A stretch of DNA of 64,000 bases from Desulfomonile sp963700305 (GTDB lineage: Bacteria; Desulfobacterota; Desulfomonilia; Desulfomonilales; Desulfomonilaceae), in contig CAVOXB010000010.1 in the NCBI GenBank assembly GCA_963700305.1, positions 62,001 to 126,000 of the forward strand. Reading direction: 5' to 3'. The position numbers and the translations under genes were made by a program. The notes below the pieces were generated by a model, which did no database searches, was not told the DNA's origin, and saw only the letters and a program-made list of their open reading frames with translations. Shown piece after piece: positions 1 through 9,845 of the stretch (the first letter of the stretch is position 1; each line of letters opens with the position of its first letter).

Positions 1-186
1 TGCCTACGTGGAAGGTTGCGTCTTTTTAGAGGGGCGACGGCAGCCTCCCTTGCGGAGGATGCCGGGGAGGTTGGAGGTTTGGGTTGGAAGCCGCCCGTTG
101 CCGACGCCATGCGTCATACCAATGTGCGGTCGTCAGATCATAGTATCAACCGTCACTCTTCGATCTTCCCCACGACTGAAGATTTT

Positions 187-219
187 GGGGAGACCTCGAG
201 AGGGTCCAGAGGCCTCCCC
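187..219 (-). terminator. Hairpin downstream of the ttr-like operon
   Basis: Inverted repeat with 11-bp arms (GGGGAGACCTC at 187-197, GAGGCCTCCCC at 209-219, one G-T wobble) just after the ttrA stop codon. There is no clear T-tract on the minus strand, so it may be a weak or factor-assisted terminator. Nothing else is recognisable in bases 1-224. Confidence 0.4.
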
Positions 220-224
220 CAGGG

Positions 225-3200
225 CTACGATGCTACCGGAACAAGTCGAACGTAGGTGTCATAGAAACTTACACTGCCACCTACCGGATCCAGCATGCAG
301 GTATTCTTAAGCGCTGGATCAACCCACATGGCAGCGTTTGCGTGGACCCCGGCAGCTCTCCTCGTTTCACCCTTGATCACGTGACCGTCGATAGTGGTGT
401 CTGCCGCTCCGGTTGCCCAATGGCCAAAGCCCAGAGCAAAGCTAGTCACACCTGGGCGCATAGTCTGGGTGAAAACTACTTTTCCTATCATGAGTTTCTT
501 GTGTCCTGCGCCCAGATCCCATTCACCCGACGGATTGGTGGCACTGACAACTCTCACGAGTTCTCCATCCTTCAGCCCGAGCCGTCTCGCATCTTCGGGG
601 TTCAACAGGAGGCCATTCTCAGGCATAATGGGCGTGAGCCACGGGTCTGCTATAGTACGGCTTTTGCACTGAGAAATGGTGCGGTGGGTTATCATGGCCA
701 GATCGTGCCCTTTGCGTAATGCATCGGGCTCGCGACCGTGGTAGTCCATAATGGGAATGTATGTTGCAAATCCGAGGTTCTTCTTTCCCGTTCCGGAGTG
801 TATTGTCGAAGCCGTCTTTTCCTGGTACATGTTCAGCAATTGCCCATACGGATGAGCTACTCGATCATCTTTGTATCCCTTGGCCCAATCTTCGAATCTT
901 CCCCCTCGGTTGAGCACGTACACAACCTTTTGCCAGTTCTTCTCCCCCGCAATCTTCTTCCATCTTGCCTCATCATAAACGCTCGTGGGAAGATACCGTC
1001 GAGCTTCACGAAAAATTTGCATTTCCGCTTCGTCTGCGTCGGGTACGGCGGCCGAACCGTCAGGCTTTTCACCAAAGGCCAGATTGGCCACTGCACGCAA
1101 GTAGAATTCATCAGGGTGTTTCAAGTCCAAACTTTTTCCAAATGCGTCCTCTCCGAATCCGGGGAGTTTGAGTTTTTCGGCTATGCCAAGAATCATCGAC
1201 TCAAAGCTCAACGGCATTCGCTGACCGTAAACAGTGCATTCCTCGGGAATTGGGGCCATGGTAGGCTGTCTGACCGGTTGCACTTTGTTCGGCACGCACG
1301 GGTGGCTTCCCTGGAACTCCCATCGTTCAAGATGGGACAGATCTGGGAAGATATAATCCGCATACATCGAGGTAGAGCCGATCAGGATGTCATTTGCCAC
1401 AAAGAGCGGAACCTTTTCCGTGTCGCAAAGGATTTTGATATTAGTGTCACCCGCCGGCAGTGAGTAAGTAGGCGCACCCATATAGAGAAAAAGGGCCTTC
1501 ACCGGGTAAGGATACGCATCTCCAATTGATGGAATAATCTCTTCGTAGATGTCGCTGCTCAGCGGGTACCAATTTCGCTTCGCAGGATAGCCGGAAAAAA
1601 TGGTCGTCTTCTCGTAGTCCAAGCCATGGCGAATTGAGCTGATACCGAACGACTCCGTTTTCCCTGGATTAGGTGCAAGTTCATAGAGTTTTCCCTTGCC
1701 CATGTAGTCGTAGGTCGAGGCTGCAATCATGCCACCCTTAGCATCGAAATTGCCTAATAGCATGTTAATCGTCATCCATGCCAGAACATTGTAGAACCCG
1801 TTCGTATGCTGCGCTGGGCCGCGATGGATGTCCACGGCGGCCTTTTTCCCGTAGCTCGTGAGTTCACGGGCCACAGCAATCATGTCGGATTCTTTGACGC
1901 CAGCCAGTTCGGCCCATTCTTTCAAAGTGCGCTGCTGAGACGACTCGAGAAGCACTTGCAGACCGCTCTTCACCGCTGTTCCGTCCGCTAACTTCGTATC
2001 CACCAAGAGATCACCATTAATCGGAGTTTTGGAATCATTGGGATCGACGGCTACTGGTTGCCCCTGAACCATGGCGAGCAGAAACTTCTCCTGGTATTCT
2101 TTTCCATCTTTTGTCTTCCGGGTTTCCGGTTGCGCAAGACCCGCGTCAGCGGCTCGAACGAGCTTGCCGGGCTTGCCGTCTTTGGTTTCTACCAACCAGG
2201 TCGCATTGCACCAACTGTTTTCCCCGGCTGCAACCGCAGCGGCTTTGTTGGCGCAAGAAAGGAATTTTGCATCATAGCGTTTGTTTTCGATTATCCATCG
2301 GATCATCCCGGCTGCGAGCGCAGCATCGGCTCCCGGTTTGATTGGCAGCCATTTCCATGCCTTTGATGCGAGTTTGCTGAATCGGGGATCTGCCACCGCG
2401 ATCTTCGTGTAACCGCTAACCAAGTTGCCTGTGAGCCTGACCGCTCGGTTCGGGGGTCCGTAATTCCCCTCAAAAAGGTTGGCTCCAACGAAGAAGATGA
2501 AACGGCTATTCTCGGTGTCTGCCTGCCAGTAGAACTTCTTACCGTCAGTGAATTTACCGTCTACGTATTGTTCGCTGATAGCCTTGCAAGTGAAATACAG
2601 TGACCCCTGACACACAGTCGTGTGTCCGTGGGCGTTGGTCGTTCCTAGAGCGTCCGCCAACCGTCTGTAGATTTCTCCTCTGCCACCTTTGAGTCGGCCC
2701 CACGCCACCACGATCTGATTGTTTCGAGGTCCGAGATCCGGATGATTTGGTTCGATGAGTTTGTCCAGATTTCCAGAGTGCTTCGATTTGAATTCTTCTA
2801 CCAGGGCTTTCTTCTTGTCCTTATCCTTCTCGTCCAGGATCACCTTGACGTCTCCGGCCATCTCTTTCGAGACCTTGGGATCGGTCAGCGTTCGCAGTTT
2901 TCTCAGACCCTCGACTTCCCGCTTTTCCTCGCCGGGCACCTTGGCGAAGAGCTTCCCTCCCTCGCAAATCTCTTGAATGGCTTGCTCGAATGGGATCGAC
3001 ACCCATTTATTCTCACCACGTTTTCCTGCCCTCTTGAGCACTTTTCGCAAGCGATAGGGATCATAGGCACTTTGGAGTCCTGCCTGACCTTTGGGGCAGA
3101 TGGAGCCGTCCACTGGTGCAGCATCCTGCGGATGAGTGCTGTACGGCAGGTGAGGCAGCAGAGTCCATGGATTGTACGGATTGCCGTCAATTTTGGTGAT

Positions 3201-3455
3201 CACACCATTCTGCTGTTTGCACGTGATTCCACAACCCGTATTGCATTGCAGACATACTGAATAGATCATATTTGTGGGTTTCACGAGGTCATTGGTTGCA
3301 TCCGGTCTTTCGCTGTTCAGTAAGGCACTGCTCTCTCGATTGGTCTGTGCAGCCAACACTTTGGGAGCGGAGACCAGAAGGCCGGTTCCGAGGAGTGCCC
3401 CACCTGCTAAGAAGCTTCTTCTGCTACTTATATTTTCGTCTTTCTTATTGTTCAT
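225..3455 (-). CDS. ttrA: TtrA-like molybdopterin oxidoreductase, catalytic subunit
   Basis: Catalytic subunit of a DMSO-reductase-family Mo-bisMGD enzyme of the tetrathionate reductase (TtrA) type, acting in the periplasm. The 1076-residue protein has a twin-arginine leader (SRRSFLAGG, about residues 12-20), an N-terminal [4Fe-4S] motif CLQCNTGC completed by SICPKG after an unusually long spacer, and a cysteine (TTVCQG) where the Mo ligand is expected. Stretches such as KRGENKW, GMIRWIIENKRY, SWCNATWLV and VKSGLQ resemble Salmonella TtrA as I remember it; ArrA and ArxA have a shorter spacer to the fourth cluster cysteine. The gene order B-C-A also matches ttrBCA. It ends the operon, 8 bp after ttrC. 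The true substrate (tetrathionate, another sulfur oxyanion, arsenate or selenate) cannot be read from sequence, and arsenite-efflux genes lie nearby. Confidence 0.75.
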   Translation of the reverse strand: MNNKKDENISSRRSFLAGGALLGTGLLVSAPKVLAAQTNRESSALLNSERPDATNDLVKPTNMIYSVCLQCNTGCGITCKQQNGVITKIDGNPYNPWTLLPHLPYSTHPQDAAPVDGSICPKGQAGLQSAYDPYRLRKVLKRAGKRGENKWVSIPFEQAIQEICEGGKLFAKVPGEEKREVEGLRKLRTLTDPKVSKEMAGDVKVILDEKDKDKKKALVEEFKSKHSGNLDKLIEPNHPDLGPRNNQIVVAWGRLKGGRGEIYRRLADALGTTNAHGHTTVCQGSLYFTCKAISEQYVDGKFTDGKKFYWQADTENSRFIFFVGANLFEGNYGPPNRAVRLTGNLVSGYTKIAVADPRFSKLASKAWKWLPIKPGADAALAAGMIRWIIENKRYDAKFLSCANKAAAVAAGENSWCNATWLVETKDGKPGKLVRAADAGLAQPETRKTKDGKEYQEKFLLAMVQGQPVAVDPNDSKTPINGDLLVDTKLADGTAVKSGLQVLLESSQQRTLKEWAELAGVKESDMIAVARELTSYGKKAAVDIHRGPAQHTNGFYNVLAWMTINMLLGNFDAKGGMIAASTYDYMGKGKLYELAPNPGKTESFGISSIRHGLDYEKTTIFSGYPAKRNWYPLSSDIYEEIIPSIGDAYPYPVKALFLYMGAPTYSLPAGDTNIKILCDTEKVPLFVANDILIGSTSMYADYIFPDLSHLERWEFQGSHPCVPNKVQPVRQPTMAPIPEECTVYGQRMPLSFESMILGIAEKLKLPGFGEDAFGKSLDLKHPDEFYLRAVANLAFGEKPDGSAAVPDADEAEMQIFREARRYLPTSVYDEARWKKIAGEKNWQKVVYVLNRGGRFEDWAKGYKDDRVAHPYGQLLNMYQEKTASTIHSGTGKKNLGFATYIPIMDYHGREPDALRKGHDLAMITHRTISQCKSRTIADPWLTPIMPENGLLLNPEDARRLGLKDGELVRVVSATNPSGEWDLGAGHKKLMIGKVVFTQTMRPGVTSFALGFGHWATGAADTTIDGHVIKGETRRAAGVHANAAMWVDPALKNTCMLDPVGGSVSFYDTYVRLVPVAS

Positions 3456-3463
3456 ATTTCACC

Positions 3464-4650
3464 TCACGCCTGCTGTTCCGGACTGGAAACCAGTGTCTTG
3501 CTCAATCGTATTCCCACGTAAAAGATTGCCATCCCAATGGCCACCATGAAAAGACCGATCAGGTATTCCATTGATGTCGGATGATAAATGTAGGTGAGTC
3601 GAGCGTCCTGAAATGCCTGTTGGAGCCCCGGGATATGACCAGCGATCTGACCGGGGACTAGGATGCACATTCTGGCGGCAGCAAATCCCAATCCTGCCAA
3701 AAACGCACCAAGTGCCCAGAAGCTTCTGCGACTAGTAGCAAAAAGTGCCAGGGGAATGAGTGCTCCGAGCAGTAGATGAAGGATCCAGAAGACCTGCCAG
3801 TAACCGCCGAACAGCAAGAAATCTACGCTAGGTGAATGCTGTCCCGGATTCCAAAGGACAATCGAGAACTCTGCAAATTCAAATGCGATGTAAACCAGTA
3901 TTGCGATGATGGCAACAGTTCGTAACCAAAGAACAGCATTATCGTAGGCGTGTTGATTGCGAGAGCCTTGCCCAAGCAACACCCTTACGAAGAGTAGACC
4001 AGCACGCACCGAGAGCAATTGCCGAGGCAAGAAATAGAACCGACAAGATAGGGCTGTGCCAGAATTCGTTGGTCCTAACGGCTTCAAAAAACACCCCGCT
4101 TTGACTGGGGAACAATATGGATAAGAATGCGCCGAAGATGAGCAAGGGCTTCAGCCATGTGGACTTGTCCTTGAATGTGAGCAGCCAACTGATCACAGCA
4201 ATCACTATGAAGATGTTATACATCCACGCATTAAACGCCATCATGCTGGTGAAGGTGGGTGAAGTGAGGACTTTGAAAAGACGCTCCGTGTGTCCGAGAT
4301 CGAGCCCGACACCGATGAACCCCGGGATCAACGCTGCGAGGCTCAGCACGATGGCGATGCGCAATTCCGAGGGTCTGCTGAACCCAGGCACACCGAAGAT
4401 ATAGCCGACCGCTCCGATTATGAATGAGCCGCCTGAAATTCCTATTCCAAGGAAGTACAGCCCGATCCATAAACCCCAGGGTACGTACAATCCGTAGCCC
4501 GCGGCGAGATGACCGGAGGTGAAACGCTGGAAAAAGCCTATTGCACCTCCGATCATCAGAATCAACCAGATGCCCCATAGAATGGTTTTCCATTGAGAGG
4601 CGGAAGCACCGTGTTCCGAGTCTCGGGTGGATAGATGTCGAATTAGCCAT
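3464..4650 (-). CDS. ttrC: TtrC/NrfD-type quinol dehydrogenase membrane subunit (frameshifted)
   Basis: Integral membrane subunit of the NrfD/PsrC/TtrC family that passes electrons from quinol to the TtrB-like iron-sulfur subunit. Two long hydrophobic frames overlap at 3939-4087. Translation must change frame near 3970-3990, where HSPILSVLFLASAIALG continues into LLFVRVLLGQ of the other frame. A second shift just after the ATG at 4650 would restore a natural N-terminus (LIRHLSTRDSEHG...WKTILWGIWLILMIGG) behind the ribosome site AAGGAGAG. About eight to nine transmembrane segments can be counted. Both breaks look like single-base errors, but real inactivation would disable the whole complex. 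It lies between ttrB and ttrA. Confidence 0.7.
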
Positions 4651-4667
4651 GGCGCTTTACTCTCCTT

Positions 4668-5597
4668 TCATACGAGGTAATAACATTGTGGTTTGTTACC
4701 CAGGTGAGCAAGAAGCGTCTGGGAATTGTTCTTGACGACCAGCGACGACACCAAGCTGTCAGGATCTTTCGAGTCTCCGAAATACGTTGCTCTGCCGATG
4801 CACGTGGTCACACACATCGGCAATTGACCAACCTCAAGGCGATGGAGACAGAAATGACATTTGCGAGCGTTTCCAACCGGTGAACGATGGTCTTTGCGGT
4901 TCCAGCTTTTGGCGTATTCGTTATTCGATTCATGCTCCCATTGCGCAGCAGCAGAGCCGTCCAGTGGACGATCCTTTCCGGAAGGCGCCCCAGCAGCGGC
5001 GTCTGCAGAATAGTACCTCCCGAAATCCGATGTTCTGGCCCCATAGGGACACGCATTGAGACAATATCGGCATCCGATGCACTTGTCGTAATCTATCGCA
5101 ACCACTCCGTCCGGCCGCTTCCAGGTCGCTTTGACCGGACACACAGGGACGCATGAGGGATTGTCACACTGCATACACGGACGCGGAAGAAAACGGATTT
5201 GCACGTTGGGATACTCTCCGGTTTCGCTGGTGACCACCGGACGGTACACCACACCGGGCGGTAATTTGTTTTCCGCTACGCAACCTATGGTGCAGGCATG
5301 GCAACCAACGCACTTGCGGGTATCAATGACCATTACCCAGTGGCGTTTTTCAACCGGTTTGGTCATGGCTTTAACCAACTCCCGCTGCATTCTTACATGT
5401 TCATCCTCATAATCCTGCGGTTTCAAATTCTTGAGCACGTTTAGGTTGCGAGCTGTCTTCTCGCCGGTCGGGTCCTGTGGAGCGGAAGGCAATCTGTCTT
5501 TAACGACAGCAATCGCCCCGATCGCTGTTCCCGCTCCGACCAACCCGCCCGCAAGGAGAAATTCCCTGCGTTCCATTTTGCCTTTGGGTTCGCTCAT
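4668..5597 (-). CDS. ttrB: TtrB-like 4Fe-4S electron-transfer subunit
   Basis: Iron-sulfur subunit that links the membrane quinol dehydrogenase to the molybdoenzyme. The 309-residue protein starts with a twin-arginine leader (ERREFLLAGG) followed by a hydrophobic stretch, so it is exported with TtrA. Four cysteine groups typical of the DmsB/NrfC/TtrB family are visible: CVGCHACTIGC, CMQCDNPSCVPVCP, CIGCRYCLNACPYG and CHFCLHR...CVTTC, enough for four [4Fe-4S] clusters. The start at 5597 is preceded by GAGGAG. It is the first structural gene of the respiratory operon, 80 bp after the receiver gene and 17 bp before ttrC. Confidence 0.85.
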   Translation of the reverse strand: MSEPKGKMERREFLLAGGLVGAGTAIGAIAVVKDRLPSAPQDPTGEKTARNLNVLKNLKPQDYEDEHVRMQRELVKAMTKPVEKRHWVMVIDTRKCVGCHACTIGCVAENKLPPGVVYRPVVTSETGEYPNVQIRFLPRPCMQCDNPSCVPVCPVKATWKRPDGVVAIDYDKCIGCRYCLNACPYGARTSDFGRYYSADAAAGAPSGKDRPLDGSAAAQWEHESNNEYAKSWNRKDHRSPVGNARKCHFCLHRLEVGQLPMCVTTCIGRATYFGDSKDPDSLVSSLVVKNNSQTLLAHLGNKPQCYYLV

Positions 5598-5677
5598 CAG
5601 CGCATCTCCTCATTTGGTTAAAGAAATGGATCTCCGAAAAATAGTTTCCTGGAATTGGGCAAACGTTGCAATCAAAG

Positions 5678-6049
5678 TCATGTTGGTCCTAAATCACGAA
5701 TAATACTTTTCACCAGATACATCAGTTCCTCCCCGTCGACAGGTTTACAAACGCAGGCGTAAAGGTATGACCTCATGGACTCTTTTAATTCCGGATGAAA
5801 AGACCGATTCGAAATCCCGATTATTTGGAGGAAGGGACATTTCATCTTCAGATCCCTGAGTACGCGGTTCGTAATGACGGCGTTGTCCAGATCCAGCACG
5901 ACCACGCAACGATCGTTTTGCTCACAGAGGCTCTCCAATTCCGAGAGGGAGTGGCACCGTCGGACCTTGACATCAGTTGCTGCGAAGACCATCGTCTGGT
6001 CAGGGAGCTCTTCTTCGCCGATCTCAAACAAAATGACTGACGCGTTCAA
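5678..6049 (-). CDS. Stand-alone degenerate receiver-domain protein
   Basis: About 120 residues resembling a CheY-like receiver with no output domain. The phospho-acceptor region VLDLDN, the switch region IGISNRS and the lysine motif CKPVD are present, but the usual N-terminal acidic pair is replaced by LFEIGEEEL, so phosphorylation may be weak or absent. The longest frame opens with GTG at 6064, but a TTG at 6049 has a ribosome site (GGGGAG) seven bases upstream and fits the predicted transcription start near 6074, so I prefer it. It is the first gene after the sigma54-type promoter and is presumably co-transcribed with ttrBCA. Its partner kinase is unknown. Confidence 0.6.
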   Translation of the reverse strand: MNASVILFEIGEEELPDQTMVFAATDVKVRRCHSLSELESLCEQNDRCVVVLDLDNAVITNRVLRDLKMKCPFLQIIGISNRSFHPELKESMRSYLYACVCKPVDGEELMYLVKSIIRDLGPT

Positions 6050-6084
6050 GATGTTTCTCCCCACGCGAATCCGTCAGCATCTAA

Positions 6085-6100
6085 TGCGAAAGGAATGCCA
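6085..6100 (-). promoter_or_regulatory. Sigma54-type promoter of the receiver-ttrBCA operon
   Basis: Minus-strand TGGCATTCCTTTCGCA matches the -24/-12 consensus TGGCAC-N5-TTGC with exact GG-N10-GC spacing. It would start transcription near 6074, directly ahead of the receiver gene. The adjacent gene encodes a sigma54 activator, and a palindrome lies about 170 bp upstream, the usual enhancer distance. Confidence 0.65.
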
Positions 6101-6260
6101 ACTGCGGGGAACACGTTAAGCATTTGTCTCGACGAGTTCCGCAAGCGGGCCATGGAGTGCTATAATGCAGAATTAATTGAGAAAGTTATAAATTTACCAC
6201 AAAAACAATTCGCCTCAATTGAAGGTAACATTTCTCGCACGAAACATGGGAGCGACAGAG

Positions 6261-6281
6261 TGTGTTCCGAATCGGAACACA
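6261..6281. promoter_or_regulatory. Palindromic enhancer (probable activator binding site)
   Basis: Perfect 21-bp palindrome with arms TGTGTTCCGA and TCGGAACACA around one central base, in the 310-bp non-coding gap between the sigma54 activator gene and the sigma54-type promoter it probably serves. It is a good candidate upstream activating sequence for the Fis-type HTH of that activator. The rest of 6065-6374 shows no gene. Confidence 0.6.
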
Positions 6282-6374
6282 AATTATCGTTGATTAGAAT
6301 ACATGCGTGTTATCAGCGCGATAGAATGTTCAGTAGTAAAACACGGCTTTCGCTGCGGACAGATAGATCAAACG

Positions 6375-8577
6375 CTATTGCAAGGTAGGTTTGTCGATGC
6401 GGTATTTCTTGAGCTTCGAGTAAAGGGTCGTTCGTCCTATTCCCAGACGGCGAGCCGCCTTCTTCTTGTCCCAGTTAGTCTCTTCTAGCGCCCGCTCAAT
6501 CAGTGCGCGTTCGCTTTCCCCCATGAGCGGCAGTTCGTTCGGCGAACTGGGTTTGGGCTGACTGCGGAGTACTGCTGGAAGGTCTGAGGTCTCTATTCTA
6601 ATCTTTTTTGCGAGGACTACTGCATGTTCGACGGTGTTTTCAAGTTCACGAACGTTCCCCGGCCACCCGTAATCGAGGATCAATCGCATGGATTCAGGGC
6701 TAAAATCCTCGATATTCTTTTTCTGTTCAACAGAGAACCTCGTCAGGAAACTTCTTGCGAGCAGAGGGATGTCATTGAGACGCTGTCGCAGAGGGGGCAG
6801 CAGAATTGGAATAACGTTCAACCTATAATAGAGATCCTCCCGAAAACTTCCCTTTTGGACCTCGCGGATCAGGTCCTTGTTTGTGGCCGCAATGACTCTC
6901 ACATTGACTTTCAGTGTGCGCTCACCGCCGATGCGCTCGAAACTCTGAGTCTGTAGAACTCTGAGGAGCTTTACCTGACTGGATGGAGGAATCTCACCTA
7001 TTTCGTCCAAAAAAACCGTGCCTCCGTCAGCCTGCTCGAAACGTCCCGCACGCTGTCGGATAGCCCCGGTAAAGGCCCCCTTTTCGTGGCCGAACAACTC
7101 ACTCTCAAGAAGAGTGTCCGGATATGCGGAGCAGTTTATCACCACAAAGCTATTGTGTCTTCTGTCACTCTGGTGGTGTATGGCTCGAGCCACTAATTCC
7201 TTTCCGGTGCCGCTCTCGCCCTGAATAAGAACTGTGGCGTCAGTCGGAGCGATGTCCTGAATGAGCCGGTAAACCACTTGCATCTTTGGGGCCTTGCCGA
7301 CAATCCCACAGAATTCCGCCGTGTTTTCGATCCGTGATCGGAATTCATTCTCGGAGAGAGTCTGCACCAGGGCTCGGTTTATCACCCCGGCAGATTGAGT
7401 CAAAATCAGAGCCGCCAAATCAATGTCTTTTAGATCACATGCACAATTTCCTGGGCATGCTATTACAAGGCCTCCAATGATAGGGGTATCTCCCGCAAAA
7501 GGTACGAGAGCCTGCTGAGGGAACAACTGGAAGGATTTCGGCACGATGGGTGGCTGAAAAAAGAGAACGAGCAAACACCGTGCTGCCATTTGTGTCCTGG
7601 ATAGTGTCTATCTCACTCTGTATTACCTTGGGGTCGTTGAACGTTTTGCAATCATTCTCTGAGACCGAAAAAAGGACCGTCCGCTCTTCGTTCAGCGCTA
7701 ATAAGACAATGTGCTTACAGGCGAGTATCTTTTGAAACCTTTTGATGAGGGCTGAGCCAATTTCGTTTAGGGTAGGTAATGCACCAATTTCGCGTACAAT
7801 TTCACAAAAAGTCCGTGTCTGGCTATGACTCCGTTCTAGCTCCCCTGCTTTCTGCTCAAGACGCAGGGTGTAGTCTTTCAATCGTGTAACCATTTGGTTG
7901 AAAGAATAGGCTAACCTTCCAACTTCGTCTTGCCCCCTTATATCAACTTTAATATCAAGCTCGCCTTCATCCAGCCTCTGTGTGGCGTGGGCAAGCTCCG
8001 AGAGAGGCAAGGTAATCCTGCGCACGAAGATGAGGCTAACTACTACCGCCAGCAACAAAATCCCCAGAGTAGCCAGGCTGATTTGCATCCAGAGCCGGTC
8101 TACCTGCTCTTCGAAGGGTTTTTCCGAAAAACCCAGTCGAAGCACGCCAGCCCCGCCCGAGAAGATCGGCCAAGCAATATCTAGATAGTGATCGCCTTCC
8201 GACGAGGCTATTGTCTGCAGGCGTCCTTCGTTCCTGGAAAGCACCCGGTTTGCATCGATCAGTTGAGCTGGAACACCCTTGGTAAACGTGTGGGCGAGGA
8301 TTCGACCGTCTCTGTAAACGAAGAGGTACGCTAGAGAGGGGTTGCTCCGCTTCTGGTGGTCCAACATTTTTTGCAGCGCCACCAAGTCGTTGATCAGGAT
8401 CTTGTCCGTTGCCTCGAGGGCGACAGCATGGGCAAGGCTTTCGGCTTGTGCAATGATCGCCGTGCGGAGACTCTCACTATAGCGTTGCGTAACCAACAGA
8501 GAAATGATAAGGCCGCTTCCCATTACGAGCGCAAAGACAGCCACGAGCAGTTTGAGTCTAAGGCTTTTCATAGCCAT
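6375..8577 (-). CDS. Transmembrane HAMP-GAF-AAA+ sigma54 activator (one frameshift)
   Basis: One-component membrane regulator of about 733 residues. From the N-terminus: a transmembrane segment (LLVAVFALVMGSGLIISLLV), about 120 periplasmic residues, a second membrane segment (LATLGILLLAVVVSLIF), a HAMP linker, a GAF-like domain, a sigma54-interacting AAA+ domain (Walker A GESGTGKE, GAFTGA loop, FLDEIGEI) and a Fis-type HTH (AARRLGIGRTTLYSKLK). It has no kinase or receiver domain. A single-base shift at a run of six A at about 7559-7564 splits it; joining the frames gives a continuous GAF (RSLFFQPPIVPKSF). The start ATG at 8577 follows GAGGAGG and lies inside the 3' end of the PhnD-like gene, indicating translational coupling. 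It probably senses the ligand-bound lipoprotein and activates the ttr-like operon. Confidence 0.75.
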
Positions 8578-9565
8578 GAACGCCTCCTCGACCACCCGTA
8601 GATTTTCGCGACATATCCCTGATGCTGTCGTACCACTCGTCGCGGGGATCAACAAAACGGTCGATCATGAGCTGATCGAGGATTTTTCTACCCTTGTCAT
8701 CCTGATGCATTGAGTAAAGCAGTTGGCGGATCGGTTCTTTTACCTCGGTCGGTAATGTCTTGGACGCCACCAGAGGAGGAATGCCGTACAACTCCGACTT
8801 CCGTATCACCTTTGTGGCGTTCGTTATCGTCGGGTTCCGCTGGTTGTAAAAATCCCAAATCAGACCATCCACCGATGCTCCGTCTACCATGCCCTTTGCC
8901 ACTGCCATGATGGAATTGTCGTGACTGTATGTATAAATGGATTGCTCAAAAAACGATTCCGGGCGTTCTCCTAGCTCCAGAAGCCAACTGGTGGGGACCA
9001 ATCTGCCAGTATTGGAATCTGGGTCGGTAAAGGCAAAGGTCTTTCCCCGCAGATCCTCCAGACACTTGAAATGGCTTTTCTCGTTGACTATCAGGTAAGC
9101 TTGGTAGAAATGGCTCCCGTTAATCTCTGGTGTTGCTAACAGCTCGAAACCGTGTTTGCTCTTTTCTGTCGTGTAAGGGCCCGAGCAGAGGAAAGCGAGG
9201 TCGATCTCGCCGTCCCCCAGAAGTTCGTTGATCTCGCCATATGTCTTTCGTTGGACTAGTTCGACTTCTCTATGCAGCTTTTCACCTAGATATTCAAGCA
9301 GTTCCTTATAATGCACGAACGTCTCTTTCGGAGATACCATGGCCGCGATTGCGACTCTCAGGCTTTTGTGCGGAGGTGAATGTGGTTCAGGCCGAGCAAC
9401 CTGAATGGTCTTTCCAAAATCAACCGAGCGGTAATCTCCTTCGCCAGAACAACCAGAGATGACGAGGACTAAAAGGAAGACAAGTGCGAACCGCAGATGG
9501 CAACTGCGAGGCCGAATCTGGGGGATGAATTGAAGGCTGGGCGAAACCATGGCAACAACTCGCAA
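8558..9565 (-). CDS. PhnD-like periplasmic substrate-binding lipoprotein
   Basis: Extracytoplasmic binding protein of the phosphonate/phosphite PhnD family, 335 residues, with a lipobox ending VISGC (cysteine near residue 40). Typical family features are RVAIAAMVSPKET at the start of the mature fold, GEIDLAFLCSGPYTT and DLRGKTFAFTDPDSNTG. No ABC permease or ATPase is present; the gene instead overlaps the transmembrane sigma54 activator by 20 bp, so it probably serves as a ligand receptor. PhnD-type domains sense arsenite in AioX/ArxX systems and form the sensor part of TtrS. Two cysteines remain besides the lipid cysteine (FLCSGPY and KCLED). The frame opens with TTG at 9565; ATG at 9550 is an alternative. 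Confidence 0.75.
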   Translation of the reverse strand: MRVVAMVSPSLQFIPQIRPRSCHLRFALVFLLVLVISGCSGEGDYRSVDFGKTIQVARPEPHSPPHKSLRVAIAAMVSPKETFVHYKELLEYLGEKLHREVELVQRKTYGEINELLGDGEIDLAFLCSGPYTTEKSKHGFELLATPEINGSHFYQAYLIVNEKSHFKCLEDLRGKTFAFTDPDSNTGRLVPTSWLLELGERPESFFEQSIYTYSHDNSIMAVAKGMVDGASVDGLIWDFYNQRNPTITNATKVIRKSELYGIPPLVASKTLPTEVKEPIRQLLYSMHQDDKGRKILDQLMIDRFVDPRDEWYDSIRDMSRKSTGGRGGVHGYEKP

Positions 9566-9845
9566 ATCTTATATGCTCATATTAACTAATAATCTACGGT
9601 TTCCATCTCAACCGGTCAAGCCGCAGTTTGAAACGAATCCGGACTGTCTGCGAAATCAGCCGATCCGATCAATCGCTTCAAGATGAAAGTGGGCCGATCT
9701 TACACCAGCATCACTTCCACCACTGATGACCAGAAGTGTAATTGTCACTCTGTCTCGTTTACCCGCTCCGATAGATCTGACTGACTGGATCATTTGCAGG
9801 AACTTTTACCTGGGAACGACGAAAGATCATCCTAGAATGTCTTGG

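Noticed and set aside
225..3455. ArrA/ArxA-type arsenate or arsenite oxidoreductase.
   Set aside because: The long spacer to the fourth cluster cysteine, the B-C-A gene order and many TtrA-like stretches fit tetrathionate reductase better, although substrate remains open.
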